The notes under the pieces: model-generated | The model's database searches: none | Told to the model about the DNA's origin: nothing | Seen by the model: only the letters and a program-made list of their open reading frames with translations | Translations under genes and position numbers: made by a program | Part shown: piece by piece, positions 45,909-54,762 of the stretch | How the letters are laid out: every line of letters begins with the position of its first letter | Numbering within the stretch: position 1 is the stretch's first letter | DNA from: Paraburkholderia terricola | Lineage (GTDB): Bacteria > Pseudomonadota > Gammaproteobacteria > Burkholderiales > Burkholderiaceae | DNA length: 64,000 nucleotides | Direction: 5' to 3' | NCBI RefSeq assembly: GCF_900142195.1 | Contig: NZ_FRAB01000003.1 | Location: forward strand, 62,001-126,000

Positions 45909-47453
45909 ATGGACATCTCATACGCCCGCTCTGGTCGAAACACGATTGCCCTCGCCGCGATTTGTCTCGCCCAGCTCATGTTCGCGCTGGAAATCTCCAG
46001 CGTCCCCGTTATCCTGCCGACGCTCGAAAGGCTGCTGCATGCGGACTTCCGCGACATTCAGTGGATCATGAACGCGTACACGATCGCGTGTACCACCGTG
46101 TTGATGGCGGCCGGCACACTCGCTGACCGCTACGGAAGAAAGCTTCTCTTCATGACTAGCCTCGTGGTGTTCGGCGTGGCGTCGCTGATCTGCGGGCTCA
46201 CGCAGAGCGCCCCGCTGCTCATCGCGAGCCGTTTCGTGCAAGGCATGGGCGGCGGCTCGATGTTCATATGCCTGATCGCCATTCTTTCCAACCAGTTCAA
46301 GGAAGGCCACGAACGCATCAAGGCGTTCGGTATCTGGGGCATTTTTCTCGGTTTCGGGCTCGGTTTCGGCCCGATCATCGGTGGCGTGATCGCCGAGTTG
46401 GCTGGCTGGAAGTGGGTGTTCCTCGTCCACGTTCCGTTAGCCATTCTGACGTTCTTCCTGGCGATCGGTAGCATAGAGGAGTCGCGCGATCCGGACGCGC
46501 GCAAGCTCGACCTCGCCGGCATCGTCACGCTCTCGCTCGCCGTCTTCGGGCTCACCTGGTACATCACGCAAGGCTCTGAGCAGGGCTTCACGAGCCGCGG
46601 CTCGCTGTACATCATTGCGGCTACGATCCTGAGCTTCGTTCTGTTTCTCGTGGCCGAGCGAGTGAACGCGCATCCCATGTTCGACTTCTCGGTCTTTCGA
46701 ATCCGCAAGTTTTCCGGTGCGATCATGGGTTCGATCGGCATGAACTTCAGCTTCTGGCCGTTCATTATTTTCCTGCCGATCTTCTACCAGGGCGCGCTGC
46801 ACTACGACATCGTCGCGGCAGGCCTCTCGTTGCTGGCCTATACACTGCCGACGCTCGTCATTCCGCCTGTCGCCGAGCGGCTATCGCATCGCTATCAGCC
46901 GGGCGTCATCATTCCTCTCGGCATGTTCACGATCGGCCTCGGATTCATTCTGATGCGTTTCGGCGCGAGCGCTGAACATGCCAGCGGCTTCACGATGCTG
47001 CCGGGCTCGCTGCTCGCGGGCATCGGACTCGGCCTGACCAACACGCCCACCACCAATACCACCACGGGCTCGGTGCCGTCGAATCGTGCCGGCATGGCCT
47101 CGGGAATGGACATCAGCGCACGGTTGATCAGTCTCGCCATCAATATCGCGGTGATGGGCTTCGTGCTGGTGGCGGGCATCAGCGATTACCTCAAGAACGT
47201 CCTGCCGAGTGTGTTCGACGCGGCACAGCGCCAGTCGCTCGCCGAGCACATCGCGGCCGGCAGCGTGGAAGGGCTGACTGAACGCTTCCCCGCGCTCGTG
47301 CAGGCGGACCCCTCTGGCGCGGTCCTGCACGGCGCACTGGTGCACGGCTTTGGCTGGGTCATGCTCTATGGCGGGCTCGGGGTGTGGGCGCTGGGCGCGG
47401 TCAGCCTGGTGCTGTTCGGCACGCAGCGCTCGGCGCAACGCGCGAGCGTCTGA
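45909..47453 (+). CDS. MFS drug/metabolite exporter, DHA2-like (14-helix)
   Basis: This 514-residue transporter has about 14 helices, LADRYGRKLLFM after helix 2, and GLGFGPIIGGVIAELAGWKW like motif C of exporters. GGAAG precedes the ATG at 45909. It is followed by a gene of unknown function and an HxlR regulator. It may export a toxic compound, possibly the product of the gene cluster that starts 2 kb downstream, though that link is only positional. Confidence 0.85.
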   Translation: MDISYARSGRNTIALAAICLAQLMFALEISSVPVILPTLERLLHADFRDIQWIMNAYTIACTTVLMAAGTLADRYGRKLLFMTSLVVFGVASLICGLTQSAPLLIASRFVQGMGGGSMFICLIAILSNQFKEGHERIKAFGIWGIFLGFGLGFGPIIGGVIAELAGWKWVFLVHVPLAILTFFLAIGSIEESRDPDARKLDLAGIVTLSLAVFGLTWYITQGSEQGFTSRGSLYIIAATILSFVLFLVAERVNAHPMFDFSVFRIRKFSGAIMGSIGMNFSFWPFIIFLPIFYQGALHYDIVAAGLSLLAYTLPTLVIPPVAERLSHRYQPGVIIPLGMFTIGLGFILMRFGASAEHASGFTMLPGSLLAGIGLGLTNTPTTNTTTGSVPSNRAGMASGMDISARLISLAINIAVMGFVLVAGISDYLKNVLPSVFDAAQRQSLAEHIAAGSVEGLTERFPALVQADPSGAVLHGALVHGFGWVMLYGGLGVWALGAVSLVLFGTQRSAQRASV

Positions 47454-47560
47454 TACCGGCAAACGGACGGCATGGTCCCGCGCCGCGCAAGACGGTCCGG
47501 TCGCACGGCGCGGCGTGAGAAAAAGAAGGCGAACCGAACGAAAACGCGATGGAGCAGCCG

Positions 47561-48280
47561 ATGAACGATCTCCTGAAGCACGTGCTGGATGCCTACGGCG
47601 GCCTCGACCGCTGGCATTCGCATTCGCGGTTGAGTGTAAAGAGCGCGACGGGCGGACCGTTCTGGCCGTCGAAGGGTATTGCCGAGAACCACGGCTGGGG
47701 CAACGTGACGATTCGCACGGCGAGCGAATGGACTCGCATAGCGCCATACGGTGCGCCAGATCGAACGATGACGTTCGTGCCGGAGCGGGTCGTCATCGAA
47801 GACGGCGATCGACAGATCGTGCAGGAACTCGTCGATCCTCGCGCGGCTTTCAAGGGCTACGGTCCACATTCCTATTGGGACGCATCCCGCCAGGCCTACT
47901 TCAACGGCTACGCGCTCTGGACCTATCTCGCCACACCGTTTCTGCTGGCGCAGCCGGGTGTCGAGCTCACCGAGGGTGCGCCGTCGTACGAAGACGGTGA
48001 AGTGTGGCGCGTCCTCGACGTGTTGCTGCCGGAAACGATCGCCAGTCACAGTGCGGCTCAGCGCTTTTACTTCGGACCCGACTACCTGCTGCGTCGCCAG
48101 GACTACCGCCTGGATGTCTCGGGAGGCACGCAGGTCGCGCATTACGTGTCCGATTTCGTCGAAGTGGAGGGCCTGCGCTTTCCGTCGAAGCGACGTGCGT
48201 ATCCGCGAGGTGAGGGCGGCCAGCCGGATCGCAATCAGTTGTTGGTGTGGATCCGCTTCGATGAGTTTCGCTTCGATTGA
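47561..48280 (+). CDS. Uncharacterised protein with LolA-like pattern
   Basis: This 239-residue protein starts MNDLLKHVLDAYGGLDRW, with GGAG six bases before the ATG; an ATG at 47549 is also possible. No signal peptide is seen. The alternating hydrophobic beta pattern, the W-rich middle and the ending FYFGPDYLLRRQDY, then GGTQVAHYVSDF, then GLRFPSKRRAY suggest a lipocalin- or LolA-like beta sheet that may hold a hydrophobic ligand. It sits between the MFS exporter and HxlR regulator and probably shares their role. Confidence 0.65.
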   Translation: MNDLLKHVLDAYGGLDRWHSHSRLSVKSATGGPFWPSKGIAENHGWGNVTIRTASEWTRIAPYGAPDRTMTFVPERVVIEDGDRQIVQELVDPRAAFKGYGPHSYWDASRQAYFNGYALWTYLATPFLLAQPGVELTEGAPSYEDGEVWRVLDVLLPETIASHSAAQRFYFGPDYLLRRQDYRLDVSGGTQVAHYVSDFVEVEGLRFPSKRRAYPRGEGGQPDRNQLLVWIRFDEFRFD

Positions 48281-48350
48281 CGGGCTCGCGAGTAGGCGCA
48301 TCGCGAAGCGAACGTGGGCGGGAATCTATCCACGAAGCATTAGATAACGC

Positions 48351-48413
48351 TTGTGGCGGTAAAAAGAAGTTTTATAATGGAACCAGCCGTGTCGACGTTT
48401 CACACGGCTGTTC
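48351..48413 (+). promoter_or_regulatory. Promoter and leader hairpin before the HxlR gene
   Basis: TTGTGG at 48351-48356 and TATAAT at 48373-48378 are 16 bases apart. The start of the transcript would run into AGCCGTGT and ACACGGCT, an eight-base stem (about 48385-48410) followed by GTTCTTGT. The HxlR start is about 130 bases further on. The hairpin could be an attenuator or an mRNA-stabilising stem. Confidence 0.45.
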
Positions 48414-48544
48414 TTGTCGAAGAGGGTGGTCCGCGCGTCGTGCGCCATCTTCTAACGGGCGTAAATGACTGCTCGACGGGGAACGTAGCCGTTGAGGTCT
48501 ATGTAATCGGTCGGGCCAGTTTGTCAGGCAGCTGGAGGGCCGCG

Positions 48545-49066
48545 ATGGTGAAGCGAACGAGTCACAAGGCAACGGGTTGTCCCATCGCGCGCCCGCTGGA
48601 CGCCATAGGCGACTGGTGGTCGCTCCTGATCATCCGCGATGCTTTCGATGGCTACGAGCGCTTCGGTGAATTCCAGAAGAGTCTCGGTCTTGCAAAGAAC
48701 ATCCTGACGACACGGCTGCGCAATCTCGTTGAGCACGGCATTCTGGAAACGGCGCCGGCTTCGGACGGCAGCGCCTATCAGAAGTATGTCCTCACGAAGA
48801 AAGGGCTCGGTCTCTTTCCACTGCTGGTGGCGTTGCGTCAGTGGGGCGAGGAGCATTTCTTCGAGCCGTCCGAACTCGATGTTCGCCTCGTCGATCGCAA
48901 GTTCGGTCAGCCTGTCAAACGGCTCGAGCTTCGTTCGCAAGACGGGCGTTTGCTGGGCCCGGAGGATGCCGAAGTACGAAAGATCAGCAGTGGTTTGCGC
49001 GCATCGCCCCGGCCGTCGTCCGCACAGCAGGTCAACGACGGTCGCCGTAAAAAAGATCCAGCCTGA
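48545..49066 (+). CDS. HxlR-family winged-helix regulator
   Basis: This 173-residue protein carries the HxlR domain: CPIARPLDAIGDWWSLLIIRD, FGEFQKSLGLAKNILTTRLR and NLVEHGILE. The Cys at the start may be a redox sensor as in HypR/QorR relatives. The C-terminal about 60 residues are variable. HxlR proteins usually repress nearby detoxification or export genes; the MFS gene upstream or the biosynthetic cluster downstream are candidates. The frame is open upstream to 48353, but the ATG at 48545 fits the domain. Confidence 0.87.
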   Translation: MVKRTSHKATGCPIARPLDAIGDWWSLLIIRDAFDGYERFGEFQKSLGLAKNILTTRLRNLVEHGILETAPASDGSAYQKYVLTKKGLGLFPLLVALRQWGEEHFFEPSELDVRLVDRKFGQPVKRLELRSQDGRLLGPEDAEVRKISSGLRASPRPSSAQQVNDGRRKKDPA

Positions 49067-49583
49067 CGATCCGCTTCATTGCGGTTTTGGCGATGTCCAT
49101 TCGAGTCATCGCCGATCGTCGGGTGAATGACAGTTCTTCCCAACGTTCCCGGCCGATAACCACGGTCCGAACTCGCACCGACAGCGTTGCACGAGCTGCG
49201 GTCGCGTAGGTGACGTTTCAACCTTTGAAGATTTATTCGCAACGCCAACTCTTCCAGTGAGAGTTTTCGGCGTGCGCTCGTTTTGCACTGGCCGGGTAGC
49301 CAGGTATTCGCGCATGCATAAAGGCGCCATTGCACCGGATTCGCTGCTTCAATATTATTTCCGCGCTATGAAGTAGTTACATACCAGAAGCCGAAAAAAC
49401 GGAGCTATCGAAGTCTGGTTTTCGATAAAAAGGTATTTGCAAGAACGTCGATTAAAATAGTTGCAAGTTGAAACCTCAACATCTATATTGTGAACCGTTG
49501 TCCTGGAGAAGATCGTTGCCAGCACGTAGTTATTAAAACTGAATAAAACGTTTTGCTGTCGCTCAAACTAGATCGGGGTGGCC
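49067..49583. other. AT-richer region upstream of the biosynthetic cluster
   Basis: No gene is seen. GC falls markedly from about 49330, unlike the window average. The stretch holds the cluster promoter, a repeated TTGCAAG word (49436 and 49461) and an untranslated leader of about 90 bases. The composition shift marks the left edge of the cluster and hints at transfer. Confidence 0.5.
49461..49489 (+). promoter_or_regulatory. Promoter of the biosynthetic cluster, with palindromic spacer
   Basis: TTGCAA at 49461-49466 and TATATT at 49484-49489 are 17 bases apart. The spacer begins with GTTGAAACCTCAAC (49467-49480), an inverted repeat GTTGA/TCAAC, placed where a repressor would block RNA polymerase. 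Transcription would begin near 49496. Confidence 0.55.
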
Positions 49584-49883
49584 ATGTGCATCGTGAAGCT
49601 CATGCCTCAGGGCATTGAAGTCGCATTGCCGGCGGGGAGTCCGTTGACCGAACTCGAATTCGAGTTGTACGGCCAGGAATCTATTCCGTTCGGCTGTAAA
49701 GCCGGCGTATGCGGCGCCTGTGTCATTGAAGTGCAGGAAGGTCTGGATCATCTCGGCAATAAAGGCAAGGACGAAAAGACTTTCCTCGAATCTCTAGGTT
49801 ATCCGGACGAGATATTCAGATTGGCATGTCAGTGCCGTGTCACCGGAGCGGTAATCATCAAAGTCGCGGATTCACAGGTTTAA
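49584..49883 (+). CDS. 2Fe-2S plant-type ferredoxin
   Basis: This 99-residue ferredoxin has the cluster motif Cys-x4-Cys-x2-Cys in GCKAGVCGACVIEV and the fourth Cys in LACQCRV. It is the likely electron donor for one or both diiron oxidases of the cluster. A GTG at 49578 is in frame; GGGGTGG before the ATG supports 49584. No ferredoxin reductase is present, so a cellular reductase must supply electrons. Confidence 0.88.
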   Translation: MCIVKLMPQGIEVALPAGSPLTELEFELYGQESIPFGCKAGVCGACVIEVQEGLDHLGNKGKDEKTFLESLGYPDEIFRLACQCRVTGAVIIKVADSQV

Positions 49884-49945
49884 CCCATTCCCGCAACACC
49901 TATTTTTGCGTAGTTATTTCATTATCATCTTTCAAGGAATGAGCC

Positions 49946-50698
49946 ATGAGTAATCGCGTTAAAAATGTCGGCTTAAAAGATCGCATTCCGTTCATTAATG
50001 CGGAAAGATCACTCCAGCTGCGTAAGCAAATCGATGCCATTATCGACGGGCAGATCGAGAACTGGTATGAAACCGTGCCGTATGCCGCCCATCTGGAAGG
50101 AAAGAAAATCGACTCCGATTATTATCAGCGTCACCTGATCGAAACCGCCTGGCGGATTCGCCTGTTGCGGGTGGTCGAGTCGAAAACACTCGCCGAAGTC
50201 GCCAAGCAGAGCCCGGAGGCGGCGCAAATCTGGGCGAATTACGAGCGCGAGGAGATGTTGCACGACGAGCTGTTCGTTCAGGACCTCGAACGCGCCGGTG
50301 TCTCCCGCGAGCAGTTTCTCGCGACCGAACCGTATCTGTCGACCAAGCTGCTCAGCGGCTACTTCTCGTATCTGCTCGATCACGAGGGCCCGCTCGGCGT
50401 GATCGCCTATTCGTATCTGGTCGAGTACGTCAACGTGAAGCTCGAGCCGCGCAAGCTCAAGGCGCTCAAGGAGTCGGTGGGCGAAACGAACATCACGGGC
50501 CAGATTGCGCATTCGCATACCGACATCAACGACGATCATCCCGGTGAAGTCTGGCAGGCGATCCGCTATCTGCTGCGCAGCGATGACGACATCGACTCGC
50601 TCAAGCGCTACCTGCGCGAGCACCAGACCGTCCTCGCGCTCTACTTCAAGGAACTCTACGAAGACAAAATTCTGCCGACGCTCAAGGCGGCGGCCTGA
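49946..50698 (+). CDS. Haem-oxygenase-like diiron protein 1
   Basis: This 250-residue all-helical protein resembles the haem-oxygenase-like diiron oxidase and oxygenase superfamily (relatives of TenA/PqqC). Candidate iron ligands are Glu66 (HLIETAW), Glu103 and His106 (EREEMLHDE), Glu160 (YLVEYVNV), and the histidines and aspartates of HSHTDINDDH (about 189-198). Such enzymes activate oxygen for N-hydroxylation, N-N bond formation, desaturation or C-C cleavage of amino-acid-like substrates. AAGGA precedes the start. The adjacent ferredoxin supports a redox role. Confidence 0.75.
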   Translation: MSNRVKNVGLKDRIPFINAERSLQLRKQIDAIIDGQIENWYETVPYAAHLEGKKIDSDYYQRHLIETAWRIRLLRVVESKTLAEVAKQSPEAAQIWANYEREEMLHDELFVQDLERAGVSREQFLATEPYLSTKLLSGYFSYLLDHEGPLGVIAYSYLVEYVNVKLEPRKLKALKESVGETNITGQIAHSHTDINDDHPGEVWQAIRYLLRSDDDIDSLKRYLREHQTVLALYFKELYEDKILPTLKAAA

Positions 50699-50719
50699 CC
50701 AATCAGGGGAGACGAGGCG

Positions 50720-52063
50720 ATGTCGTCCGATGGCGTTTTAATTCTGAGTCACTGCGGCTTTTCGTTCGCGGAGGACCTGATCGCGGCGATCAAGGCGCGC
50801 GGCCTGCTTCCGTTCGTGCTGAGTTCGCGGCCCGTGCCGGAGCACGGGGAACAGCGGCTGCAAACACTGCGCGATCATGCGGCGGCGGTCTTCGCGACCG
50901 ATTCGCATGTGTTGCGGATGGAGGACGTCGAAGACGCCGTCGCCTCGTTGCGCGCGGCGGGCCAAACGGTGCTTGCCTGCATCAGCGTGTGGGAAGGCTA
51001 CCGTCCGCTCATGGCCGAGGCCAACAGCCGGCTCGGCGTGAGCGATCTTTCCGCGCAGCGGATCGAGTTTCTGCGCGACAAGCATGCCGTGCGCAACGCG
51101 CTCCATCACGCCGGGCTTTCGCGGGTCACGGCGCGGCGCGTGACGCCGGCCGTGCTCGATGAATTGCGGCGCGACGCGCAGGCGTGGTTCATCAAGCCGG
51201 TGCGAGGCATCGCGTCCTACGGTGCGTTCCGGCTCTCGCCTGACACCACATGGGCCACGCTCGAGGCGATCGGCGAGCATGCGCGGGCCGACACGGTCTA
51301 CGCTTCGGCGCTCGGCGAGCACGTCGAGTTCATCGCCGAAGGCTATCTCGCGGGCACCGAATTCAGCTTCGAACTGCTGGTCTCGCACGGCAAGCCGTTC
51401 GTGCTCGGCGTCCACGAAAAGTGCGAACTGACCGAAGCGAACGGCACGGTGCTCGAAGACAGTTGCACGAGCCCGCCGGCGTCGCTTGCCGCGGGCGATC
51501 TCGCGAGCGGCCTCGACTGGCTGCGCGCCGTATTCGAGCAACTCGAACTCGGCAGCGGCTGCTTTCATGTCGAAGCGCGCTTTGACGGCGCGCGCTGGGA
51601 TCTCATCGAGATCAATCCCCGGGTGGGCGGCAGCCTCATCTCGCACAGCGTGAAGGCGCTCAACGAGGAAGCCGGCATGCTCGAACTCTGGCTGGACCTG
51701 TTGCTGGAGCAAAGCGGCGGCACGCAGCACCGTGCGTTTGCCGAACGCCTGCAACGCCTCGCCTACACCGCCGACGGCACGCCGCCGAGCGAGCTCGCCA
51801 CGTTCTTTCGCGTCTACTTCGCGACGCACGGCGAGATCGAACGCATCGAGACACGCACCGACGGCCGCCGCCCGTTGATCGCGCAAATCCTGCTCAAGCC
51901 CGGCGACGTCGTGCCGGCCACGCCACGCGAAGCGTTCCTCGGTCAACTGCTTTGGCGCATGACGCGCGCCGAGCGTGACGCGGCGCTTCCCGACCTGCTC
52001 GCGGCCTCCGTCACCGCGCTCGACGTGCACTACAGAACGACAACGCCCGCATTGGAGACCTGA
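50720..52063 (+). CDS. ATP-grasp ligase 1
   Basis: This 447-residue ATP-grasp protein has an N-terminal pre-ATP-grasp region and the ATP lysine motif WFIKPVRGIASYGAF. AEGYLAGTEFSFELLV comes next, then magnesium residues in DLIEINPRVGGSLISHS. The layout matches amino-acid ligases (carboxylate-amine ligases such as BtrJ or BacD relatives). It probably activates an acid as acyl phosphate and joins it to an amine. A GGGGAGACGAGG site precedes the start. Two bases separate it from ligase 2. Confidence 0.85.
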   Translation: MSSDGVLILSHCGFSFAEDLIAAIKARGLLPFVLSSRPVPEHGEQRLQTLRDHAAAVFATDSHVLRMEDVEDAVASLRAAGQTVLACISVWEGYRPLMAEANSRLGVSDLSAQRIEFLRDKHAVRNALHHAGLSRVTARRVTPAVLDELRRDAQAWFIKPVRGIASYGAFRLSPDTTWATLEAIGEHARADTVYASALGEHVEFIAEGYLAGTEFSFELLVSHGKPFVLGVHEKCELTEANGTVLEDSCTSPPASLAAGDLASGLDWLRAVFEQLELGSGCFHVEARFDGARWDLIEINPRVGGSLISHSVKALNEEAGMLELWLDLLLEQSGGTQHRAFAERLQRLAYTADGTPPSELATFFRVYFATHGEIERIETRTDGRRPLIAQILLKPGDVVPATPREAFLGQLLWRMTRAERDAALPDLLAASVTALDVHYRTTTPALET

Positions 52064-52065
52064 TC

Positions 52066-53406
52066 GTGAACGCTAACCGACCGCTGCTGCTGATCGTCGA
52101 CTACAACCTGACCCGCGTGGCCGATGTCGCGCACATCGCGTCTTACGCACGCCAGCGGTATGGCGCGGAGATCGCGCTGATCCGCGCGAATCCGACCGAG
52201 CGGGACTCGCTGCTGTGCGAATACCTGATCGACCTCGATCCGCTCGCACCGAATTTCGTCGACGAGGCGCTCTACTATCTGAAGTCGTGGCGCGAGCGCC
52301 TGCGCGCCGGCATGGTGTTCTCCGACAACGCGGTGCAAAGCGGTGCGGCGCTTCTCGAACGGCTCGGCCTGGTCGTCGATTCGGCGGCGCTCGCCGCCAA
52401 CGCGTACAGCAAACGCGATTACCGGGTGTGCGAGGCGCGCGTGCGCGATCTGCTCGAAGCGCAAGGCATGCTCGTGCCCGACTGCGTCGAAGTGCACGAC
52501 GTCGACGACCTGGGCCGCTTCGCTAGCGCGCACGAGGGGGGCTTCGTGGTCAAGCCTTCGTGCGAGGGCAACAATCGCGGCGTCGTGATCGTGGCGCCGG
52601 GCGACAGCCTCGACGCCGCGTTCGCGGCAGTCGCGCCGTACCTGGAGCGCGGCGCGATCTGCGAATCGTTCATTTCGTTTGCGCGTGAGTTTTCGTTCGA
52701 CGGCGTGGGCGCCACGCACTTCATCACCGAGAAGGTGAGCGCGCAAGGCCGCTATCCGGTCGAGGTCGCGCAAATTCTGCCCGCGCGTCTCACCGCCGCC
52801 GAACAGGCGACGCTCGTGCGGGCGGGGCGGGTCGCGAATCTGCTCGTGGGCCAATTGCGCGGTCCCTTTCACAACGAGATCAAGCTCGACGACACGGGCT
52901 TGCGCGCCGCGGTCGTCGAACCGAATCGCCGTCCCGCCGGCATGAAGATCTGGACGATCGCGCGGGAAGTCTATGAGATCGACTTCTACGCGCTGTGGGT
53001 CGACGCGGCCTTCGGCGTCGTGCGTGAGCCGGTGCTCGTCAGCGCCGGCCGACAGGCGGCGACCGTCATGCTCGGCGTGCCCGCGGACGGCCGGCTCACC
53101 CCGCCCGACGCCGACGAAGGCGCCGAACTTTTCGACCGCGCACTCGCTCGCGCCGCCGCGCTGCTGGGCACGGACGCGCTGCGGCGCGTCGAGTTCGGCT
53201 GGCTCTCCGAAACCGCGCGCTTCATTCCCGCCCTGCCGCGCGATAACGCGGACTTCGCCGCACAGGCCTGCTTCGCGCTGGAAAGCGACGTGCACGACAT
53301 GCGCAGCGTGGTCGCCACGGTACGCGCGGTCTGGTTGTCGGTGCTCGCCGAGGCGTGCCACATCTTCGAGCCGGCGAACGCAGCCGCGTCGCTCGCCATC
53401 GCGTGA
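52066..53406 (+). CDS. ATP-grasp ligase 2 (divergent)
   Basis: This 446-residue protein starts with GTG, two bases after the previous stop. The ATP-grasp elements FVVKPSCEGNNRGV and HNEIKLDDTGLRAAVVEPNRR followed by PAGMKIW are present, though the magnesium-binding segment differs from ligases 1 and 3. It therefore probably takes a different substrate in the same chain. The N-terminal start LLLIVDYNLTRVADVAHIA is a Rossmann-like pre-grasp strand. Confidence 0.78.
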   Translation: MNANRPLLLIVDYNLTRVADVAHIASYARQRYGAEIALIRANPTERDSLLCEYLIDLDPLAPNFVDEALYYLKSWRERLRAGMVFSDNAVQSGAALLERLGLVVDSAALAANAYSKRDYRVCEARVRDLLEAQGMLVPDCVEVHDVDDLGRFASAHEGGFVVKPSCEGNNRGVVIVAPGDSLDAAFAAVAPYLERGAICESFISFAREFSFDGVGATHFITEKVSAQGRYPVEVAQILPARLTAAEQATLVRAGRVANLLVGQLRGPFHNEIKLDDTGLRAAVVEPNRRPAGMKIWTIAREVYEIDFYALWVDAAFGVVREPVLVSAGRQAATVMLGVPADGRLTPPDADEGAELFDRALARAAALLGTDALRRVEFGWLSETARFIPALPRDNADFAAQACFALESDVHDMRSVVATVRAVWLSVLAEACHIFEPANAAASLAIA

Positions 53407-53417
53407 ACGGAGAGATC

Positions 53418-54704
53418 ATGAAGATTCTTGTCCTGCATCGCGTGCCCTATCCGCGTATCGAATACGCGCGCGGCATCGATCACGAACAGCACGACGTGAC
53501 TTACCTCGGCGTCGCCGATCTGCTCGCGACGCTGCCCGCCGATCTGCGCTGCGAACGCGTGGAGCGTCCCGTTGAACTCGGTCCGTTCGAGGCGGCGCAC
53601 GCGTGGATCACGCGCACGGCGCGTCCGGTCGATCGCGTGATCGCTCTGTCGGAATACGACCTGGTCGACGCCGCGCGGTTGCGCGAATGGCTCGGCATAC
53701 CCGGTGCGACGCTCGAACAGGTGCGTCTGGTGCGCGACAAGGTGGTGATGAAGGAGGCCGTGCGCGCGGCGGGTCTGCGCGTGCCGCGCTTCATCGGCTT
53801 AGCTGGGTTTCTGCATGAGCCGGCCGGCACACCCTGGCGCGCGCGCACCGTGCTCAAGCCGTTGAGCGGCGCATCGAGCGAAGACGTCGTTATCTTCGAG
53901 ACGCCGGCGGCCGCTGCCGCCGCGATCTCCGCGCGCCGCTGCGGCGTGGCGCGTCTCGACGCGCCGGAGCCGGCGATCGATGGCTACGAAGTCGAGGAAT
54001 TCGTCGACGGCGACATCGTGCATTTCGACGGACTCGTCGCCAATCGCGAGGTGCTCACGCTCACGGCGAGCCGCTACATCGGCACCTGCCTCGGCTACGC
54101 GAAAGGACAGCCGCTCGGCTCGTATCACTTTCCCGTGTCGGCACGGATTCGCGACTGGGTCGTGGCCGCGCTCGCGGCGGTCGGCATCCGTCAGGGCAGC
54201 TTTCATCTGGAGGCCATCGAGGACGGCGACGAACTCGTGTTCCTCGAAGTCGGCAATCGGGTAGGGGGCGCCGACGTCGTGGCGACTTTCGAATACGCGA
54301 CGGGCGTCCATCTGCCGTCGGAGGAACTGCGCATTCTGCTCGAGGGCAAGCCTTCGCGCGCGCTGCCGCCGACGCAGCCGCGGACCCAGGCGCGCTGGCA
54401 CGGCTGGTTCGTATTTCCCGGCCACACGCTTGCGGGGACCACGTACGAGGATATCGGGGGCATTGCGAGGTTTCGCGGCGACCCGGCGCTCGTGCGCTGG
54501 CTCGAGTTGCCCGCGGGCGCCGCGCTGCCGCGGCGAGTCACCTACTCGGCGAACGAGGCGCCGCTCGCCGGGATCGTGGCGTACGGCAGTTGGCAGGGTA
54601 CGCGCGACTGGATCGACGCCCTGTTCGCCGCGGCCACCCAGATGCGTGAACCGGCGCCGCCCGTTTGCGCCTGGCCGCACGCCGTACCCGCCGTACTGCA
54701 ATGA
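53418..54704 (+). CDS. ATP-grasp ligase 3
   Basis: This 428-residue protein has ATP motif TVLKPLSGASSEDVVIF, EVEEFVDGDIVHFDGLV, and Mg-site VFLEVGNRVGGADVV. It opens MKILVLHRVPYPRIEY with GGAGA before the ATG at 53418. The C-terminal about 100 residues are an extra alpha/beta region. With ligases 1 and 2 it could build up to three amide or ester links. The order of action is not readable from sequence. Confidence 0.83.
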   Translation: MKILVLHRVPYPRIEYARGIDHEQHDVTYLGVADLLATLPADLRCERVERPVELGPFEAAHAWITRTARPVDRVIALSEYDLVDAARLREWLGIPGATLEQVRLVRDKVVMKEAVRAAGLRVPRFIGLAGFLHEPAGTPWRARTVLKPLSGASSEDVVIFETPAAAAAAISARRCGVARLDAPEPAIDGYEVEEFVDGDIVHFDGLVANREVLTLTASRYIGTCLGYAKGQPLGSYHFPVSARIRDWVVAALAAVGIRQGSFHLEAIEDGDELVFLEVGNRVGGADVVATFEYATGVHLPSEELRILLEGKPSRALPPTQPRTQARWHGWFVFPGHTLAGTTYEDIGGIARFRGDPALVRWLELPAGAALPRRVTYSANEAPLAGIVAYGSWQGTRDWIDALFAAATQMREPAPPVCAWPHAVPAVLQ

Positions 54705-54762
54705 GCGCGCGGCGCCTCGCGGCGTCCGCGCATCCCACGATCGACACAATGGAGAAACGACT

